A stretch of 64,000 bases of DNA. Source: Bacillus sp. (in: firmicutes) (GTDB taxonomy: Bacteria; Bacillota; Bacilli; Bacillales; Bacillaceae_J). Of this stretch, positions 39,968-50,712 are shown in pieces (within the stretch, counting starts at the first letter, position 1; each line of letters starts with the position of its first letter). The position numbers and the translations under genes were made by a program. The stretch lies in NCBI GenBank assembly GCA_012842745.1, contig DUSF01000056.1, forward strand, positions 124,001 to 188,000. The letters run 5' to 3'. Under the pieces are notes generated by a model, which made no database searches, was not told where the DNA came from, and saw nothing but the letters and a program-made list of their open reading frames with translations.

Positions 39968-40441
39968 ATGAGTAAAAAAGTAACAGAAGTGGCGGAAGAA
40001 CTTGTCTTGCCAATCCTTTCAGAGTTGAATTTAGAACTAGTTGATATTGAATTTGTAAAGGAAGGAAAGAATTGGTATCTTCGCGTTTTTATTGATTCGG
40101 AAAATGGAATTGATATTGAAGATTGCGGCAAAGTAAGTGAAAAACTAAGTGAACGGCTTGATGAACGAGATCCGATTACATATCCGTATTTTTTGGAAGT
40201 GTCTTCACCTGGCGCTGAACGCCCGCTGAAAAAGCCTGATGATGTAAAGAAGGCAATTGGTAAACAAGTTCATATTAAAACATATGAACCAATCGAAAAT
40301 GAAAAAGTTTTTGAAGGGAAGCTGCTTTCGTTTGATGGTGAGACAGTCATCATTGAAATCACCATTAAAACAAGAAAAAAGCAATTTTCAATTCCTTACA
40401 ATAAAGTTGCTAGTGCAAGGCTAGCTGTTACCTTCCACTAA
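39968..40441 (+). CDS. rimP: Ribosome maturation factor RimP
   Basis: A 157-residue 30S assembly factor. Conserved [35 protein letters not shown] and [15 protein letters not shown] are present. SD AAGGGGGGT before ATG 39968. First gene of the nusA-infB operon. Confidence 0.96.
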   Translation: MSKKVTEVAEELVLPILSELNLELVDIEFVKEGKNWYLRVFIDSENGIDIEDCGKVSEKLSERLDERDPITYPYFLEVSSPGAERPLKKPDDVKKAIGKQVHIKTYEPIENEKVFEGKLLSFDGETVIIEITIKTRKKQFSIPYNKVASARLAVTFH

Positions 40442-40477
40442 AACCGTTCGATTGATTATTTTAAAGGGGAGAAAACA

Positions 40478-41611
40478 ATGAGCAGTGAATTATTAGATGC
40501 CTTAAACTTACTTGAAAAAGAAAAAGGCATTAGCAAAGATGTTTTATTAGAAGCGATTGAAGCAGCGTTAATATCAGCTTATAAACGCAATTTTAATTCG
40601 GCGCAAAATGTCCGCGTTGATGTCAATCCAATGACTGGAACAATGCGCGTTTTTGCTAGAAAAGAAATCGTTGAAGATGTGTTTGATCCAAGATTGGAAA
40701 TCTCACATGAGGAAGCGAAAAAGCTTAATCCAAATTATGAGGTTGAAGATGTTGTCGAAATCGAAGTAACACCGAAAGACTTTGGTCGGATTGCTGCACA
40801 AACAGCAAAGCAGGTTGTTACGCAACGTGTTCGCGAAGCTGAAAGAGGAGTGATATACTCAGAGTATATCGACCGTGAAGAAGATATTATGACCGGTATT
40901 GTACAAAGGCAGGATTCAAGATTTATTTATGTAAACTTAGGAAAAATTGAAGCGCTCCTGCCTGTCAGTGAACAAATGCCAAATGAAACATACAAACCGC
41001 ATGATCGCATCAAGGTTTTTATTACAAAGGTCGAAAAAACGACAAAAGGACCACAGATTTTCGTATCAAGAACACATCCAGGACTTTTAAAGCGTTTATT
41101 TGAAATAGAGGTACCAGAAATTTATGATGGCACCGTTGAAATCAAATCTGTTTCACGAGAAGCAGGTGATCGTTCAAAAATTGCCGTCCATTCCGATAAT
41201 CCAGAGGTTGATCCAGTTGGTTCATGTGTTGGACAAAAAGGTCAGCGGGTGCAAGCGATTGTAACCGAGTTAAAAGGCGAAAAAATTGATATTGTGCGTT
41301 GGTCAAAAGATCCTGTTGAATATGTTGCCAATGCCTTAAGTCCTTCACAAGTCGTAAAGGTAATTGTTGATGAAGATGAAAAAGCGACTACAGTAGTCGT
41401 TCCAGACTTTCAGCTTTCACTCGCGATTGGCAAGCGCGGTCAAAATGCTCGCTTAGCGGCAAAACTCACAGGTTGGAAAATTGATATTAAAAGCTTATCG
41501 GAAGCAAAAGCTCAGAATCTTATCGATGAAGAGTCTTCTGAGGAACCTCTTTTTACACCATTAGATGATTTTCTTTCTAATGAAGATTTTGCAGATAAAG
41601 ATTTAGAGTAG
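40478..41611 (+). CDS. nusA: Transcription termination/antitermination factor NusA
   Basis: A 377-residue NusA of the short Gram-positive form. It has an N-terminal RNAP-binding domain, an S1 domain (GIVQRQDSRFIYVNLGK) and two KH domains (CVGQKGQRVQAIVTEL and AIGKRGQNARLAAKL). An acidic tail follows. SD AAAGGGGAG before ATG 40478. It probably acts on the leader terminators of its own operon. Confidence 0.97.
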   Translation: MSSELLDALNLLEKEKGISKDVLLEAIEAALISAYKRNFNSAQNVRVDVNPMTGTMRVFARKEIVEDVFDPRLEISHEEAKKLNPNYEVEDVVEIEVTPKDFGRIAAQTAKQVVTQRVREAERGVIYSEYIDREEDIMTGIVQRQDSRFIYVNLGKIEALLPVSEQMPNETYKPHDRIKVFITKVEKTTKGPQIFVSRTHPGLLKRLFEIEVPEIYDGTVEIKSVSREAGDRSKIAVHSDNPEVDPVGSCVGQKGQRVQAIVTELKGEKIDIVRWSKDPVEYVANALSPSQVVKVIVDEDEKATTVVVPDFQLSLAIGKRGQNARLAAKLTGWKIDIKSLSEAKAQNLIDEESSEEPLFTPLDDFLSNEDFADKDLE

Positions 41612-41622
41612 GGGTGGGTTGG

Positions 41623-41892
41623 ATGAAAGCTCGAAAAGTACCGTTACGCAAATGTATTGCCAGTCAAGAAATGAAGCCAAAACGTGAACTCATTCGAATA
41701 GTCCGCTCAAAAGAGGGGGAAGTTTCAATCGACCCAACAGGTAAGAAATCAGGTAGAGGCGCTTATTTAAGTAAGGATAAGGAATGCGTGTTACTTGCGA
41801 AAAAGAAAAATATTCTTGAACATCATTTAGATGTTAAAATACCAGATTCATTTTATGATGAAATACTTGTTTTTCTAGAAAAGGAGCAATAA
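41623..41892 (+). CDS. rnpM: RNase P modulator RnpM (YlxR)
   Basis: An 89-residue YlxR-family RNA-binding protein. The signature [20 protein letters not shown] followed by GRGAYLS is intact. Recent work in B. subtilis links this protein to RNase P. ATG 41623 is preferred over an earlier GTG because GGGGTGGG lies just upstream. It ends 4 bases before ylxQ. Confidence 0.92.
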   Translation: MKARKVPLRKCIASQEMKPKRELIRIVRSKEGEVSIDPTGKKSGRGAYLSKDKECVLLAKKKNILEHHLDVKIPDSFYDEILVFLEKEQ

Positions 41893-41896
41893 AAGG

Positions 41897-42199
41897 TTGA
41901 ATCAAGTACAATGGATGTCTTTATTAGGCCTTATCAATCGAGCAGGTCAGCTAACAAGCGGGGAAGAATTAGTATTGAAAGAAATTCGAAAAGGCAAAGC
42001 GAAGCTTGTGATTTTGTCTATGGATGCCTCTTCTAATACTTCAAAAAAAATCACTGATAAATGTCACTATTATAAAATCCCTTTGAAAACTGTTACAGAC
42101 CGAAATATGTTAGGTCAGGCAATTGGAAAAGACGCACGGGTTGTCGTGGCTGTTTTAGATAATGGTTTTGCAAAGAAATTAGTGGAGTTGCTCGATTAA
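41897..42199 (+). CDS. ylxQ: L7Ae-family ribosome-associated protein YlxQ
   Basis: A 100-residue protein of the L7Ae/L30e kink-turn-binding fold. It has [37 protein letters not shown] and [20 protein letters not shown] 41897 has the SD AAAGGAG. It lies between rnpM and infB, the standard order. Confidence 0.9.
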   Translation: MNQVQWMSLLGLINRAGQLTSGEELVLKEIRKGKAKLVILSMDASSNTSKKITDKCHYYKIPLKTVTDRNMLGQAIGKDARVVVAVLDNGFAKKLVELLD

Positions 42200-42218
42200 T
42201 TTTCTTGGGGGTGAACGT

Positions 42219-44423
42219 ATGAGTAAAATGCGTGTTTATGAATATGCGAAACAACATAATAAGTCAAGTAAAGAAATTATTACGAAATTAACAGAATATA
42301 ATATCGAGGTAGCAAACCATATGTCCATGATTGATGAAGAAGCAATTAAAGTATTAGATACTGCATTCACGAAAGAAAAACCTCAGGCTAATTCTAAGAA
42401 AAATGAAAATAAAAAACAAATGCCTGAACAGAAAAATAAGAAAGAAGCAACGGTTGCCATTACCGAGAAAGAACAAGGCGATGGTGTAAATCATTCTAAT
42501 GACGAGGATTATAACCTTGACCAAAAAGCTAAAATGAAAGGTCAGAAAAAGACAAAACCGAAGCAGGACAAAGATAAGGGAAATGAAAAAGCTACAAAGC
42601 AAAACCAAAAAAATAAAAGGCCGCCATATCAACAGCAGCCACAGCAACAATCATCTAAAAAAGAAGAAGCGCCAAAGGTTGTTCGTTATGTAGATTCGCT
42701 AACGGTTGGTGAACTAGCTAAAAACTTAGGAAAAGAGCCTTCCGAAATTATTAAAAAATTAATGATGCTTGGTGTTATGGCAACTATCAATCAAGATTTA
42801 GACGATGATACGATTGAATTAATTGCTTCAGAATTCGGGGTCGGGGTTGAAAAAGAAGTTGTTCTTGATATGACAGACCTCGATAATTATATTAATGATG
42901 ATAAGCCTGAAGATTTAGCGGAGCGTCCTCCTGTTGTTACGATTATGGGTCACGTTGACCACGGTAAAACAACATTGCTAGATTCAATCCGACATGCAAA
43001 GGTTGCCGCTGGTGAAGCAGGTGGGATTACGCAGCATATCGGTGCTTACCAGGTGGAAACGAATGGTAAGAAAATAACATTCCTTGATACACCTGGACAC
43101 GAAGCGTTTACAACAATGCGGGCTCGCGGTGCAAGTGTAACAGATATTACGATTCTTGTTGTTGCTGCAGATGATGGTGTCATGCCACAAACGAAAGAAG
43201 CAATCAACCACGCCAAAGCAGCAGGTGTTCCGATTATCGTTGCTGTTAACAAAATCGATAAAGAGAGCGCTAATCCTGACCGCGTTATGCAAGAGTTAAC
43301 TGAATTTAATTTAATTCCAGAAGCTTGGGGCGGTGATACGATTTTCGTTATGCTTTCTGCACTGAAAGGTGAAGGAATTGATGAACTATTAGAAATGATT
43401 TTACTTGTAAGTGAAGTGGAAGAGTACAAGGCAAATCCTAAGCGATTAGCGGTTGGAACAGTTATTGAGGCAAACCTTGATAAAGGTAAAGGTTCAGTAG
43501 CTACACTCTTAGTTCAAAATGGTACATTAAAGGTTGGCGATCCAATCGTAGTTGGAAGTACGTATGGCCGTGTTCGTGCAATGGTAAATGATGTAGGCCG
43601 CCGTGTTAAAACAGCAGCGCCTTCTACACCAGTAGAGATTACAGGATTACATGACGTTCCAAGTGCTGGTGACCGTTTTATTGTCTTTGAGGATGAGAAG
43701 AAAGCCCGTCAAGTCGGTGAGGCTCGAGCACAGAAACATATTGAAGAACAACGCAGTGAGAGAAATAAGGTAAGTCTTGAGGATTTATTTGAACATATTA
43801 AACAAGGTGAAATGAAAGAAATTAACCTAATTGTCAAAGCTGATGTTCATGGCTCAGCAGAAGCGATGTCAGCTTCTTTACAAAAGATTGATGTCGAGGG
43901 TGTGAAGGTTAAAATCATTCATACTGGTGTAGGTGCGATTACTGAATCAGACGTTATTTTAGCTTCGGCTTCAAATGCCATCATTATCGGCTTTAACGTA
44001 CGTCCTGATGTCAATGCTAAAAAGACAGCGGATGTTGAGGATGTTGACATTCGCCTTCATCGCATTATTTATAAAGCGATTGAAGAAATTGAAGCAGCTA
44101 TGAAAGGGATGCTTGACCCAGAATTTGAAGAAAAAGTGATTGGTCAAGTTGAAGTTCGTAATACATTTAAAGTATCCAAGGTTGGAACGATTGCTGGCTG
44201 CTATGTTACAGATGGGAAGATTACCCGCGATTCAGGAATTCGTCTAGTTCGTGACGGTGTCGTTATTTTTGAAGGTGAAGTTGACACATTAAAACGTTTC
44301 AAAGACGATGTAAAAGAGGTAGCGCAAGGCTATGAATGTGGAATGACCATCAAAAATTATAATGATATTAAAGAAGGCGACATTATCGAAGCTTACGTTA
44401 TGCAAGAAATTGAACGTAAATAA
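42219..44423 (+). CDS. infB: Translation initiation factor IF-2
   Basis: The GTPase that brings initiator tRNA to the ribosome, 734 residues. The N-terminal part has an IF2_N helix ([18 protein letters not shown]) and a long Lys/Gln/Asn-rich disordered segment (about 50-150). The G domain begins [19 protein letters not shown], with DTPGHEAF and NKID. Domains II, III and IV follow. SD TGGGGGTG before ATG 42219. Confidence 0.98.
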   Translation: MSKMRVYEYAKQHNKSSKEIITKLTEYNIEVANHMSMIDEEAIKVLDTAFTKEKPQANSKKNENKKQMPEQKNKKEATVAITEKEQGDGVNHSNDEDYNLDQKAKMKGQKKTKPKQDKDKGNEKATKQNQKNKRPPYQQQPQQQSSKKEEAPKVVRYVDSLTVGELAKNLGKEPSEIIKKLMMLGVMATINQDLDDDTIELIASEFGVGVEKEVVLDMTDLDNYINDDKPEDLAERPPVVTIMGHVDHGKTTLLDSIRHAKVAAGEAGGITQHIGAYQVETNGKKITFLDTPGHEAFTTMRARGASVTDITILVVAADDGVMPQTKEAINHAKAAGVPIIVAVNKIDKESANPDRVMQELTEFNLIPEAWGGDTIFVMLSALKGEGIDELLEMILLVSEVEEYKANPKRLAVGTVIEANLDKGKGSVATLLVQNGTLKVGDPIVVGSTYGRVRAMVNDVGRRVKTAAPSTPVEITGLHDVPSAGDRFIVFEDEKKARQVGEARAQKHIEEQRSERNKVSLEDLFEHIKQGEMKEINLIVKADVHGSAEAMSASLQKIDVEGVKVKIIHTGVGAITESDVILASASNAIIIGFNVRPDVNAKKTADVEDVDIRLHRIIYKAIEEIEAAMKGMLDPEFEEKVIGQVEVRNTFKVSKVGTIAGCYVTDGKITRDSGIRLVRDGVVIFEGEVDTLKRFKDDVKEVAQGYECGMTIKNYNDIKEGDIIEAYVMQEIERK

Positions 44424-44453
44424 CCAGTAGTGCATAATTTCGAGGTGATTTAT

Positions 44454-44810
44454 ATGAGTAATTTTCGCTCAACAAGAGTCGCAGAACAGATGAAAAAAGA
44501 ATTAAGTGAGATCATTGGCCGCAAAATCAAAGACCCTCGTATCGGTTTTGTCACTGTTACAGATGTTCAAGTAACAGGTGATTTGCAACAAGCAAAGGTC
44601 TTTATTACTGTCCTTGGGGACGAAGAGCAAAAGCAAGCGACATTAACTGCTCTTGCAAAGGCACATGGATTTATTCGTTCCGAAATCGGGAAAAGAATTC
44701 GTTTACGAAAAACACCTGAGATTGCCTTTGAGTTCGATGAATCGATTGAATATGGCAACCGGATTGAAACATTAATTGAACAGCTACACAAAGAAAAAGA
44801 AGATCATTAA
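44454..44810 (+). CDS. rbfA: Ribosome-binding factor A
   Basis: A 118-residue 16S rRNA maturation factor. It has [40 protein letters not shown] and [23 protein letters not shown] 44454 has the SD CGAGGTGAT. Only 30 bases separate it from infB; the ylxP gene that sits here in B. subtilis is absent. Confidence 0.96.
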   Translation: MSNFRSTRVAEQMKKELSEIIGRKIKDPRIGFVTVTDVQVTGDLQQAKVFITVLGDEEQKQATLTALAKAHGFIRSEIGKRIRLRKTPEIAFEFDESIEYGNRIETLIEQLHKEKEDH

Positions 44811-44816
44811 TTCATA

Positions 44817-44852
44817 GAGGCTGACACGTTTGTTTTGTGTCAGCCCCTTTTT
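44817..44852 (+). terminator. Terminator between rbfA and truB
   Basis: GGCTGACAC (44819-44827) / GTGTCAGCC (44837-44845) plus flanking pairs, followed by TTTTT. Confidence 0.85.
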
Positions 44853-44889
44853 CTGTGTCATTCATTCATTTATAGAGGAGGCCTTACAT

Positions 44890-45795
44890 GTGGATGGAAT
44901 TTTGCCGCTTTGGAAGCCTAGAGGTATAACTTCCCATGATTGTGTATATAAATTAAGAAAGATTTTAAAAACAAAAAAGATTGGTCATACGGGGACGCTT
45001 GACCCTGACGTTGATGGCGTCTTGCCAATCTGTATAGGGCGTGCAACAAAGGTAGCGGAGTATTTGACAGACTCCTCTAAAGCGTATGAAGGCGAAGTGA
45101 CGATAGGAACGGCAACAACGACAGAGGATGCCTCTGGTGAAGTTGTCGAAGAAAAAACAATCAATCGCTTACTACCTATTGAGGAAATTGAAAAGGTGTT
45201 AACGACGTTTCATGGTCAACTTACTCAAGTGCCGCCGATGTATTCGGCTGTAAAAGTAAATGGGAAAAAATTATATGAATATGCGCGCCAAGGAATCGAA
45301 GTAGAGCGTCCACAGCGCATCATCACTATATATGAATTAAAATTATTGGATGAGTTCAAAGAGCTGGACAATGCCCATAATAAATTTCGCTTCTATGTGA
45401 AAGCAAGTAAAGGTACTTACGTCCGAACACTAGCGGTTGATATAGGGAAAGCACTTGGTTACCCGGCCCATATGTCCAATTTAACGAGAGTTGCTTCAGG
45501 AAGTTTTACAACAACTGATTGTTTGACCTTTGATGAAATTGTAGAGCAGTTTGAAAATGGAAGATTGAAACTTTTCCCAATAGAAAGAGCCCTTTCCCAT
45601 TTGACGAAATACGAAATTAATGAAACACTTGAGATTAGGGTGAAAAATGGACAAGTTCTCACCATGCCAGAAGAATGTAAAGGTCTTGACAAGTTTGCCC
45701 TTATTAATAAAAATAAAGAATGTGTTGCAATTTATAAGCCACATCCAACAAAAGAAGGGCTTATGAAACCAGAGAAGGTAATAAGAAATGATTAA
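44890..45795 (+). CDS. truB: tRNA pseudouridine-55 synthase TruB
   Basis: Makes the universal pseudouridine 55 in tRNA. GTG 44890 (SD AGAGGAGGCC) gives 301 residues starting MDGILPLWKPRGITSHD. The catalytic Asp is in GHTGTLDPDVDGVLPICIG. The C-terminal PUA-like domain follows. An overlapping ATG at 44888 is in the wrong frame and reads only a short peptide. Confidence 0.95.
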   Translation: MDGILPLWKPRGITSHDCVYKLRKILKTKKIGHTGTLDPDVDGVLPICIGRATKVAEYLTDSSKAYEGEVTIGTATTTEDASGEVVEEKTINRLLPIEEIEKVLTTFHGQLTQVPPMYSAVKVNGKKLYEYARQGIEVERPQRIITIYELKLLDEFKELDNAHNKFRFYVKASKGTYVRTLAVDIGKALGYPAHMSNLTRVASGSFTTTDCLTFDEIVEQFENGRLKLFPIERALSHLTKYEINETLEIRVKNGQVLTMPEECKGLDKFALINKNKECVAIYKPHPTKEGLMKPEKVIRND

Positions 45796-45828
45796 TTTTT
45801 GTCTCTAATGTAAGCAGGTGAATGATAT

Positions 45829-46803
45829 ATGGAAATTTTTCAAATAAGACATCCACATACTATAAAAAAGGAAGAGCTTCCCCAGATCGTAGTGGCATTA
45901 GGATATTTTGATGGGGTGCATCTTGGTCATCAAAAGGTCATCACAACAGCCATTAAGAAAGCGGAACAATTGGGCTGTAAAAGTGCGGTTATGACTTTTT
46001 ATCCACATCCATCAGTTGTTTTACGAAACAGCAGTGCCCATGAACAATGCATAACATCGATAGAGGATAAAAAAGAAGAAATCACGAAGCTTGGCATCGA
46101 TTATTTGTTTATTGTTGAGTTTACGCCTTCATTTGCCGAGCTATTGCCGCAGCAATTTGTTGACCAATACATAATCGAGCTGAACGTGAAGCATGTTGTA
46201 GCTGGTTTTGATTATACGTATGGTAGATTAGGAAAAGGGACAATGGAGACGCTGCCTTTTCATTCAAGAGAGCAATTTACGCAAACAGTTGTCGATAAGG
46301 TTGTTGAAAATAATGAAAAGGTAAGTTCGACCTTAATTCGAGAGCTTATTCTAAATGGACGAGTTGACATTTTACCAAATTATCTTGGCCGTTATTATAA
46401 AACAAAAGGGGTTGTCATTCATGGTGAAAAACGCGGAAGGACAATCGGCTTTCCAACGGCTAATATAGAGCATCTTGCCAATTATATATTACCTTATACA
46501 GGTGTTTATGCTGTATACATTCAGCTTTCGGGAATTTGGTATAATGGTGTTTTAAATATAGGGTACAAGCCAACCTTTCACGATCCAGACACTGTTAAAC
46601 AATCGATAGAGGTTCATATTATTGATTTTAATGAGTCCATATATGGAAAAGAAGTTCAAATCATGTGGCTGAAACGAATTCGCTCTGAACAAAAATTTAA
46701 TTCGGTGAAAGAGTTAGTTTCACAAATACAGCGGGATAAGAAAGAAGCAAACCACTATTTCGAGGAAATGAAAGGGAAAAAACTTGCATTTTGTCTAAAA
46801 TAA
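45829..46803 (+). CDS. ribF: Bifunctional riboflavin kinase / FAD synthetase
   Basis: Makes FMN and FAD. The 324-residue protein has an N-terminal nucleotidyltransferase domain (ALGYFDGVHLGHQKVI, TFYPHPSVVL) and a C-terminal riboflavin kinase domain (RTIGFPTANIEH, YTGVYAVYI). SD AGCAGGTGA before ATG 45829. The likely rpsO -35 element lies in its last codons. Confidence 0.96.
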   Translation: MEIFQIRHPHTIKKEELPQIVVALGYFDGVHLGHQKVITTAIKKAEQLGCKSAVMTFYPHPSVVLRNSSAHEQCITSIEDKKEEITKLGIDYLFIVEFTPSFAELLPQQFVDQYIIELNVKHVVAGFDYTYGRLGKGTMETLPFHSREQFTQTVVDKVVENNEKVSSTLIRELILNGRVDILPNYLGRYYKTKGVVIHGEKRGRTIGFPTANIEHLANYILPYTGVYAVYIQLSGIWYNGVLNIGYKPTFHDPDTVKQSIEVHIIDFNESIYGKEVQIMWLKRIRSEQKFNSVKELVSQIQRDKKEANHYFEEMKGKKLAFCLK

Positions 46804-46812
46804 TAGTATTCT
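46784..46812 (+). promoter_or_regulatory. Putative SigA promoter of rpsO
   Basis: -35 TTGCAT (46784-46789, inside ribF), 17-base spacer, -10 TATTCT (46807-46812). Confidence 0.5.
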
Positions 46813-46835
46813 ATATTTGTTAAAGAACAAAGAAC

Positions 46836-46905
46836 CATTGCTTGGCAATGCGAATCACCAACGCTTGCTCGGTAATCGGGGATATTTGATAAGGAGGTGA
46901 ATAGG
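46836..46905 (+). promoter_or_regulatory. Leader of rpsO with small hairpin
   Basis: A hairpin CATTGC / GCAATG (46836-46841 / 46845-46850) lies in the leader, followed by GC-rich sequence up to the SD AAGGAGGTGA. S15 binds its own leader in Geobacillus and other bacteria; whether this fold is the S15 site is inference. Confidence 0.4.
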
Positions 46906-47175
46906 ATGGCTATCACACAAGAACGTAAACAAGAACTAATCAACGAGTTTAAAACTCATGAAAGTGATACTGGTTCTCCAGAAGTTCAAATTGCTGTCCT
47001 AACAGAAGAGATTAACAATTTGAATGGTCATTTACGTGTTCACAAGAAAGACCATCATTCACGTCGTGGTCTTTTAAAGATGGTTGGTAAACGTCGTAAC
47101 TTACTTACCTATCTTCGTAACAAAGATGTTACACGCTACCGTGAATTGATTCAAAGACTTGGATTACGTCGATAA
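46906..47175 (+). CDS. rpsO: 30S ribosomal protein S15
   Basis: An 89-residue S15. It has [20 protein letters not shown] and [23 protein letters not shown] 46906 after SD AAGGAGGTGA. Followed by a strong terminator and then pnp. Confidence 0.98.
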   Translation: MAITQERKQELINEFKTHESDTGSPEVQIAVLTEEINNLNGHLRVHKKDHHSRRGLLKMVGKRRNLLTYLRNKDVTRYRELIQRLGLRR

Positions 47176-47184
47176 TTATTGCAG

Positions 47185-47209
47185 AAAGCGGGAATATTCC
47201 CGCTTTTTT
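47185..47209 (+). terminator. Terminator after rpsO
   Basis: AAAGCGGGAAT / ATTCCCGCTTT stem followed by a T-run. Confidence 0.9.
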
Positions 47210-47341
47210 GTTAGCACAAATATCTTTGGTATGAATTAGCAATCGAACTATGAAAATAACTACATACATTAAAGTAGATAATAAATAACATAAGCAATCA
47301 TCAATAAAATAAAAAAATATATATGAGAGGGGTCTCGATAC

Positions 47342-49459
47342 ATGGAACATGAAAAACAAATTTTCTCCATGAATTGGGCAGGCCGCAAATTAACCGTTGA
47401 AATTGGTCAGTTAGCTAAACAAGCCAATGGAGCGTGTTTAATTCGATATGGAGAAACGGCTGTCCTGTCCACCGCTACAGCATCTAAAGAACCAAAAAGT
47501 TTAAGCTTCTTTCCTTTAACGGTAAATTACGAAGAACGTTTATATGCTGTTGGTAAAATACCTGGAGGCTTTATTAAACGGGAAGGCCGTCCAAGTGAAA
47601 AAGCAATTTTAGCAAGCCGATTAATTGACCGTCCGATTCGTCCGTTATTTGCTGATGGTTTTAGAAATGAAGTTCAAGTAATCAGCATCGTCATGAGTGT
47701 TGACCAAGATTGCTCATCAGAAATGGCGGCGATGTTTGGTTCTTCCTTGGCGCTATCAGTTTCGGATATTCCTTTTGAAGGACCAATTGCTGGGGTAACA
47801 GTAGGCCGCGTAGACAACGAATTTATTATTAACCCAACAGTTGAACAACAAGAAAAAAGTGATATCCATTTAGTAGTTGCTGGAACGAAAGATGCGATTA
47901 ATATGGTTGAAGCAGGTGCAGAAGAAGTGCCTGAGGAAACGATGCTTGAAGCGATTATGTTTGGACATGAGGAAATTAAGAAGCTAATTGCCTTCCAAGA
48001 AGAAATCGCAAAGCAAGTAGGCAAAGAAAAATCAGAAGTAGTCCTTTATGAACTCGATGCTGCACTTGAAGCTGAAGTCCGTGAAATGGCGGAAGAAGAT
48101 ATTAAAAAAGCGGTTCAAGTGGCTGAAAAGCATGCTCGTGAAGATGCGATTAACGAAGTGAAAGCAGCTGTCAAGGCAAAGTTTGAAGAACGTGAAGAGC
48201 TTCCAGAAGGAACGTTAGAGCAAGTGGGAGAAATTATGTACAAGCTTGTGAAAGAGGAAGTTCGTCGTTTAATTACAAAAGAAAAAATCCGTCCAGATGG
48301 CCGTAAAATCGATGAAATCCGTCCTTTATCATCTGAGGTTGGCTTACTGCCAAGAACGCATGGATCAGGCCTATTTACACGTGGACAAACACAAGCATTA
48401 AGCATTTGTACACTTGGAGCTTTAGGTGATGTGCAAATTTTAGATGGTTTAGGCATTGAAGAATCAAAACGGTTTATGCATCATTATAACTTCCCACAAT
48501 TCAGTGTTGGGGAAACAGGTCCAATTAGAGGACCTGGTCGCCGTGAGATTGGACATGGCGCATTAGGTGAACGTGCCTTAGAGCCGGTTATACCATCTGA
48601 AAAGGATTTTCCATATACAATCCGTTGTGTATCGGAAGTTCTTGAATCAAACGGATCTACATCACAAGCAAGTATTTGTGGTAGCACGCTAGCAATGATG
48701 GATGCTGGTGTGCCAATTAAAGCGCCAGTTGCAGGTATAGCGATGGGACTTGTTAAATCAGGCGATGACTATACTGTTTTAACAGATATTCAAGGGATGG
48801 AAGACCATCTTGGTGACATGGACTTTAAAGTGGCTGGGACAAGCCAAGGGGTTACTGCTTTACAAATGGACATCAAGATTGATGGATTATCACGTGAAAT
48901 TTTAGAGGAAGCCCTCATGCAAGCGAAAAAAGGCCGTATGCAAATTTTAGAGCATATGCTACAAACACTTTCGAAACCACGTGGTGAATTATCACAATAT
49001 GCACCGAAAATTTTAACAATGACGATTAATCCGGATAAGATTCGCGATGTCATTGGTCCAAGTGGAAAACAAATCAACAAAATTATTGAAGAAACTGGCG
49101 TTAAGATTGATATTGAACAAGATGGTATGATTTTCATTGCCTCTCCAAATATGGAAATGAATCAAAAAGCAAAGAAAATTATTGAAGACATCGTCCGTGA
49201 AGTTGAAGTTGGCCAAATGTATCTTGGAAAAGTAAAACGAATTGAAAAATTCGGAGCATTTGTTGAAATTTTCCAAGGGAAAGACGGCCTTGTTCATATA
49301 TCAGAGTTGGCTGAAGAGCGGGTCGGCAAGGTTGAAGATGTTGTATCGATTGGTGATGAGTTATTAGTAAAAGTAACGGAAATCGATAAACAAGGCAGAA
49401 TTAACCTTTCAAGAAAAGCGGTTCTTAAAGAACAAAAAGAAAAACAAGAGCAAGCATAA
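47342..49459 (+). CDS. pnp: Polynucleotide phosphorylase
   Basis: The 3'-5' phosphorolytic exoribonuclease of the RNA degradosome, 705 residues. Two RNase PH domains are joined by a helical linker; the second has [19 protein letters not shown] domain ([16 protein letters not shown]) and an S1 domain ([18 protein letters not shown]) end the protein. SD AGAGGGG before ATG 47342. The leader is AT-rich with no clear signal. Confidence 0.98.
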   Translation: MEHEKQIFSMNWAGRKLTVEIGQLAKQANGACLIRYGETAVLSTATASKEPKSLSFFPLTVNYEERLYAVGKIPGGFIKREGRPSEKAILASRLIDRPIRPLFADGFRNEVQVISIVMSVDQDCSSEMAAMFGSSLALSVSDIPFEGPIAGVTVGRVDNEFIINPTVEQQEKSDIHLVVAGTKDAINMVEAGAEEVPEETMLEAIMFGHEEIKKLIAFQEEIAKQVGKEKSEVVLYELDAALEAEVREMAEEDIKKAVQVAEKHAREDAINEVKAAVKAKFEEREELPEGTLEQVGEIMYKLVKEEVRRLITKEKIRPDGRKIDEIRPLSSEVGLLPRTHGSGLFTRGQTQALSICTLGALGDVQILDGLGIEESKRFMHHYNFPQFSVGETGPIRGPGRREIGHGALGERALEPVIPSEKDFPYTIRCVSEVLESNGSTSQASICGSTLAMMDAGVPIKAPVAGIAMGLVKSGDDYTVLTDIQGMEDHLGDMDFKVAGTSQGVTALQMDIKIDGLSREILEEALMQAKKGRMQILEHMLQTLSKPRGELSQYAPKILTMTINPDKIRDVIGPSGKQINKIIEETGVKIDIEQDGMIFIASPNMEMNQKAKKIIEDIVREVEVGQMYLGKVKRIEKFGAFVEIFQGKDGLVHISELAEERVGKVEDVVSIGDELLVKVTEIDKQGRINLSRKAVLKEQKEKQEQA

Positions 49460-49461
49460 CA

Positions 49462-49497
49462 AGGAGGAAGCTGAAACAACAGCTTCTTCTTTTTTTA
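49462..49497 (+). terminator. Terminator after pnp
   Basis: GAAGCTG (49467-49473) / CAGCTTC (49480-49486), extended by G-T pairs and followed by a T-run. Confidence 0.8.
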
Positions 49498-49498
49498 A

Positions 49499-49609
49499 TA
49501 CTGATAAGTATAACCTTTTATAGGATATCAGTATAAGAAAAAGGGCCTTTAGGTCATACCCTTGGTACATCAAAATTTGCTATTATGGCAAATTTCGTGT
49601 TTTTCTAAT
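49499..49609 (+). other. Inverted repeats and shared 18-mer upstream of ylxY
   Basis: The gap holds a perfect 8-bp inverted repeat TACTGATA/TATCAGTA (49499-49506 / 49526-49533) and another, AAATTTGC/GCAAATTT (49573-49580 / 49588-49595). The second is followed by CGTGTTTTTC and is terminator-like. The 18-mer starting ATTTCGTG at 49592-49609 occurs again at 52332-52349 upstream of dpaA. I see no clear ylxY promoter. Confidence 0.4.
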
Positions 49610-49663
49610 GTTCTAACTCGTCCAGTTATTACATAGCTTTTCTATGAAGGAGGACGAGATAAA

Positions 49664-50629
49664 ATGAATAGAGTAGCTTTGCAATTAGTTGGCTTTTCTC
49701 TTATTTTGATTATAACGATTGGAGTTACCCAAAACCCATATACGACTAACTATGTGGATGTATTAAAAAAGTCTGCAATCACCGTTTCAAAACAAAAGGA
49801 TCCTCTTTATCTGGAAATAGAACAACAAAAGAGTGAGTTTGAAGCCGTACCACAGGATGCCCGTATAGACAGGGTGTGGAAAGCGATACCTGGCTTGAAC
49901 GGTCTAAAAGTGAACGTAGCGGAATCGTATAAACGGATGAAGAAGGAGGGCCGATTTAATCCTGACAAGTTAGTTTTCGATGAAGTGGCGCCAAAAGTTA
50001 CATTAAACGATTTGCCGCCAGCTCCGATTTATCGCGGACACCCAGAAAAGCCGATGGTTACGTTTTTAATTAATGTTGCTTGGGGGAATGAGTACATTCC
50101 TTCGATGTTAAAAACGTTGGAAAAGCATCATATTACAGCGACGTTTTTTTTAGATGGCAGCTGGGTTAAAAAACATCCTGATCTTGCTAAAATGATTGTT
50201 GATGCCGGGCATGAAATCGGCAACCATGCTTATTCACATCCAGATATGAAAAATTTATCCGAAGAAAAGATTCGTGAAGAAATTGTAAAAACGAATGAAA
50301 TTATTAAAGCAACGACTGGCATTTCCCCGAAATGGTTTGCTCCTCCTAGTGGAAGTTATAAAGATGCAGTTGTTAAAATTACTGCTGAGGAAAATATGAA
50401 ACTCATTATGTGGACGGTTGATACTGTTGATTGGAAAAAACCTAATCCGGTTGAAATGGTCAATCGTGTCGTTAGTAAAGTATCAGCCGGTTCGATGATT
50501 TTAATGCATCCTACATCGTCAACGGCTAATGGATTGGAAAATCTTATTATAAAAATAAAAGAAAAAGAATACCAAATTGCAAATGTGTCAACATTATTAA
50601 GTGAAGAGCGTGTAAAGATAAGGAAATAG
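49664..50629 (+). CDS. ylxY: YlxY-type polysaccharide deacetylase-like protein
   Basis: The 321-residue secreted or anchored protein has an N-terminal signal-like helix (about residues 5-22) and a C-terminal NodB domain (about 125-315). The NodB fold is clear (ITATFFLDGSWVKKHPDLAK, GHEIGNHAYSHPDMKNLS, FAPPSGSYKD). The usual first catalytic motif TFDDGP reads TFLINVAWG here, so the catalytic and metal-binding Asp pair is missing. As I recall, YlxY of B. subtilis has the same change. It may be non-catalytic. SD GAAGGAGGACGAG before ATG 49664. Confidence 0.88.
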   Translation: MNRVALQLVGFSLILIITIGVTQNPYTTNYVDVLKKSAITVSKQKDPLYLEIEQQKSEFEAVPQDARIDRVWKAIPGLNGLKVNVAESYKRMKKEGRFNPDKLVFDEVAPKVTLNDLPPAPIYRGHPEKPMVTFLINVAWGNEYIPSMLKTLEKHHITATFFLDGSWVKKHPDLAKMIVDAGHEIGNHAYSHPDMKNLSEEKIREEIVKTNEIIKATTGISPKWFAPPSGSYKDAVVKITAEENMKLIMWTVDTVDWKKPNPVEMVNRVVSKVSAGSMILMHPTSSTANGLENLIIKIKEKEYQIANVSTLLSEERVKIRK

Positions 50630-50647
50630 AGGGGAAATATAAAATAC

Positions 50648-50676
50648 GTGACATACTTTGCTAATATTGGTATGAT
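50648..50676 (+). promoter_or_regulatory. Putative SigA promoter of mlpA
   Basis: -35 GTGACA (50648-50653), 17-base spacer, -10 TATGAT (50671-50676) with extended TG, 37 bases before the TTG start. Confidence 0.55.
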
Positions 50677-50712
50677 GCAATAGTAGCATTTTGTACAATA
50701 GGAGGATTTCGC

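Noticed and set aside
42354-42650. Minus-strand open frame opposite the infB N-terminus
   Set aside because: It is the complement of the Lys/Gln-rich IF-2 segment; no SD and no domain.
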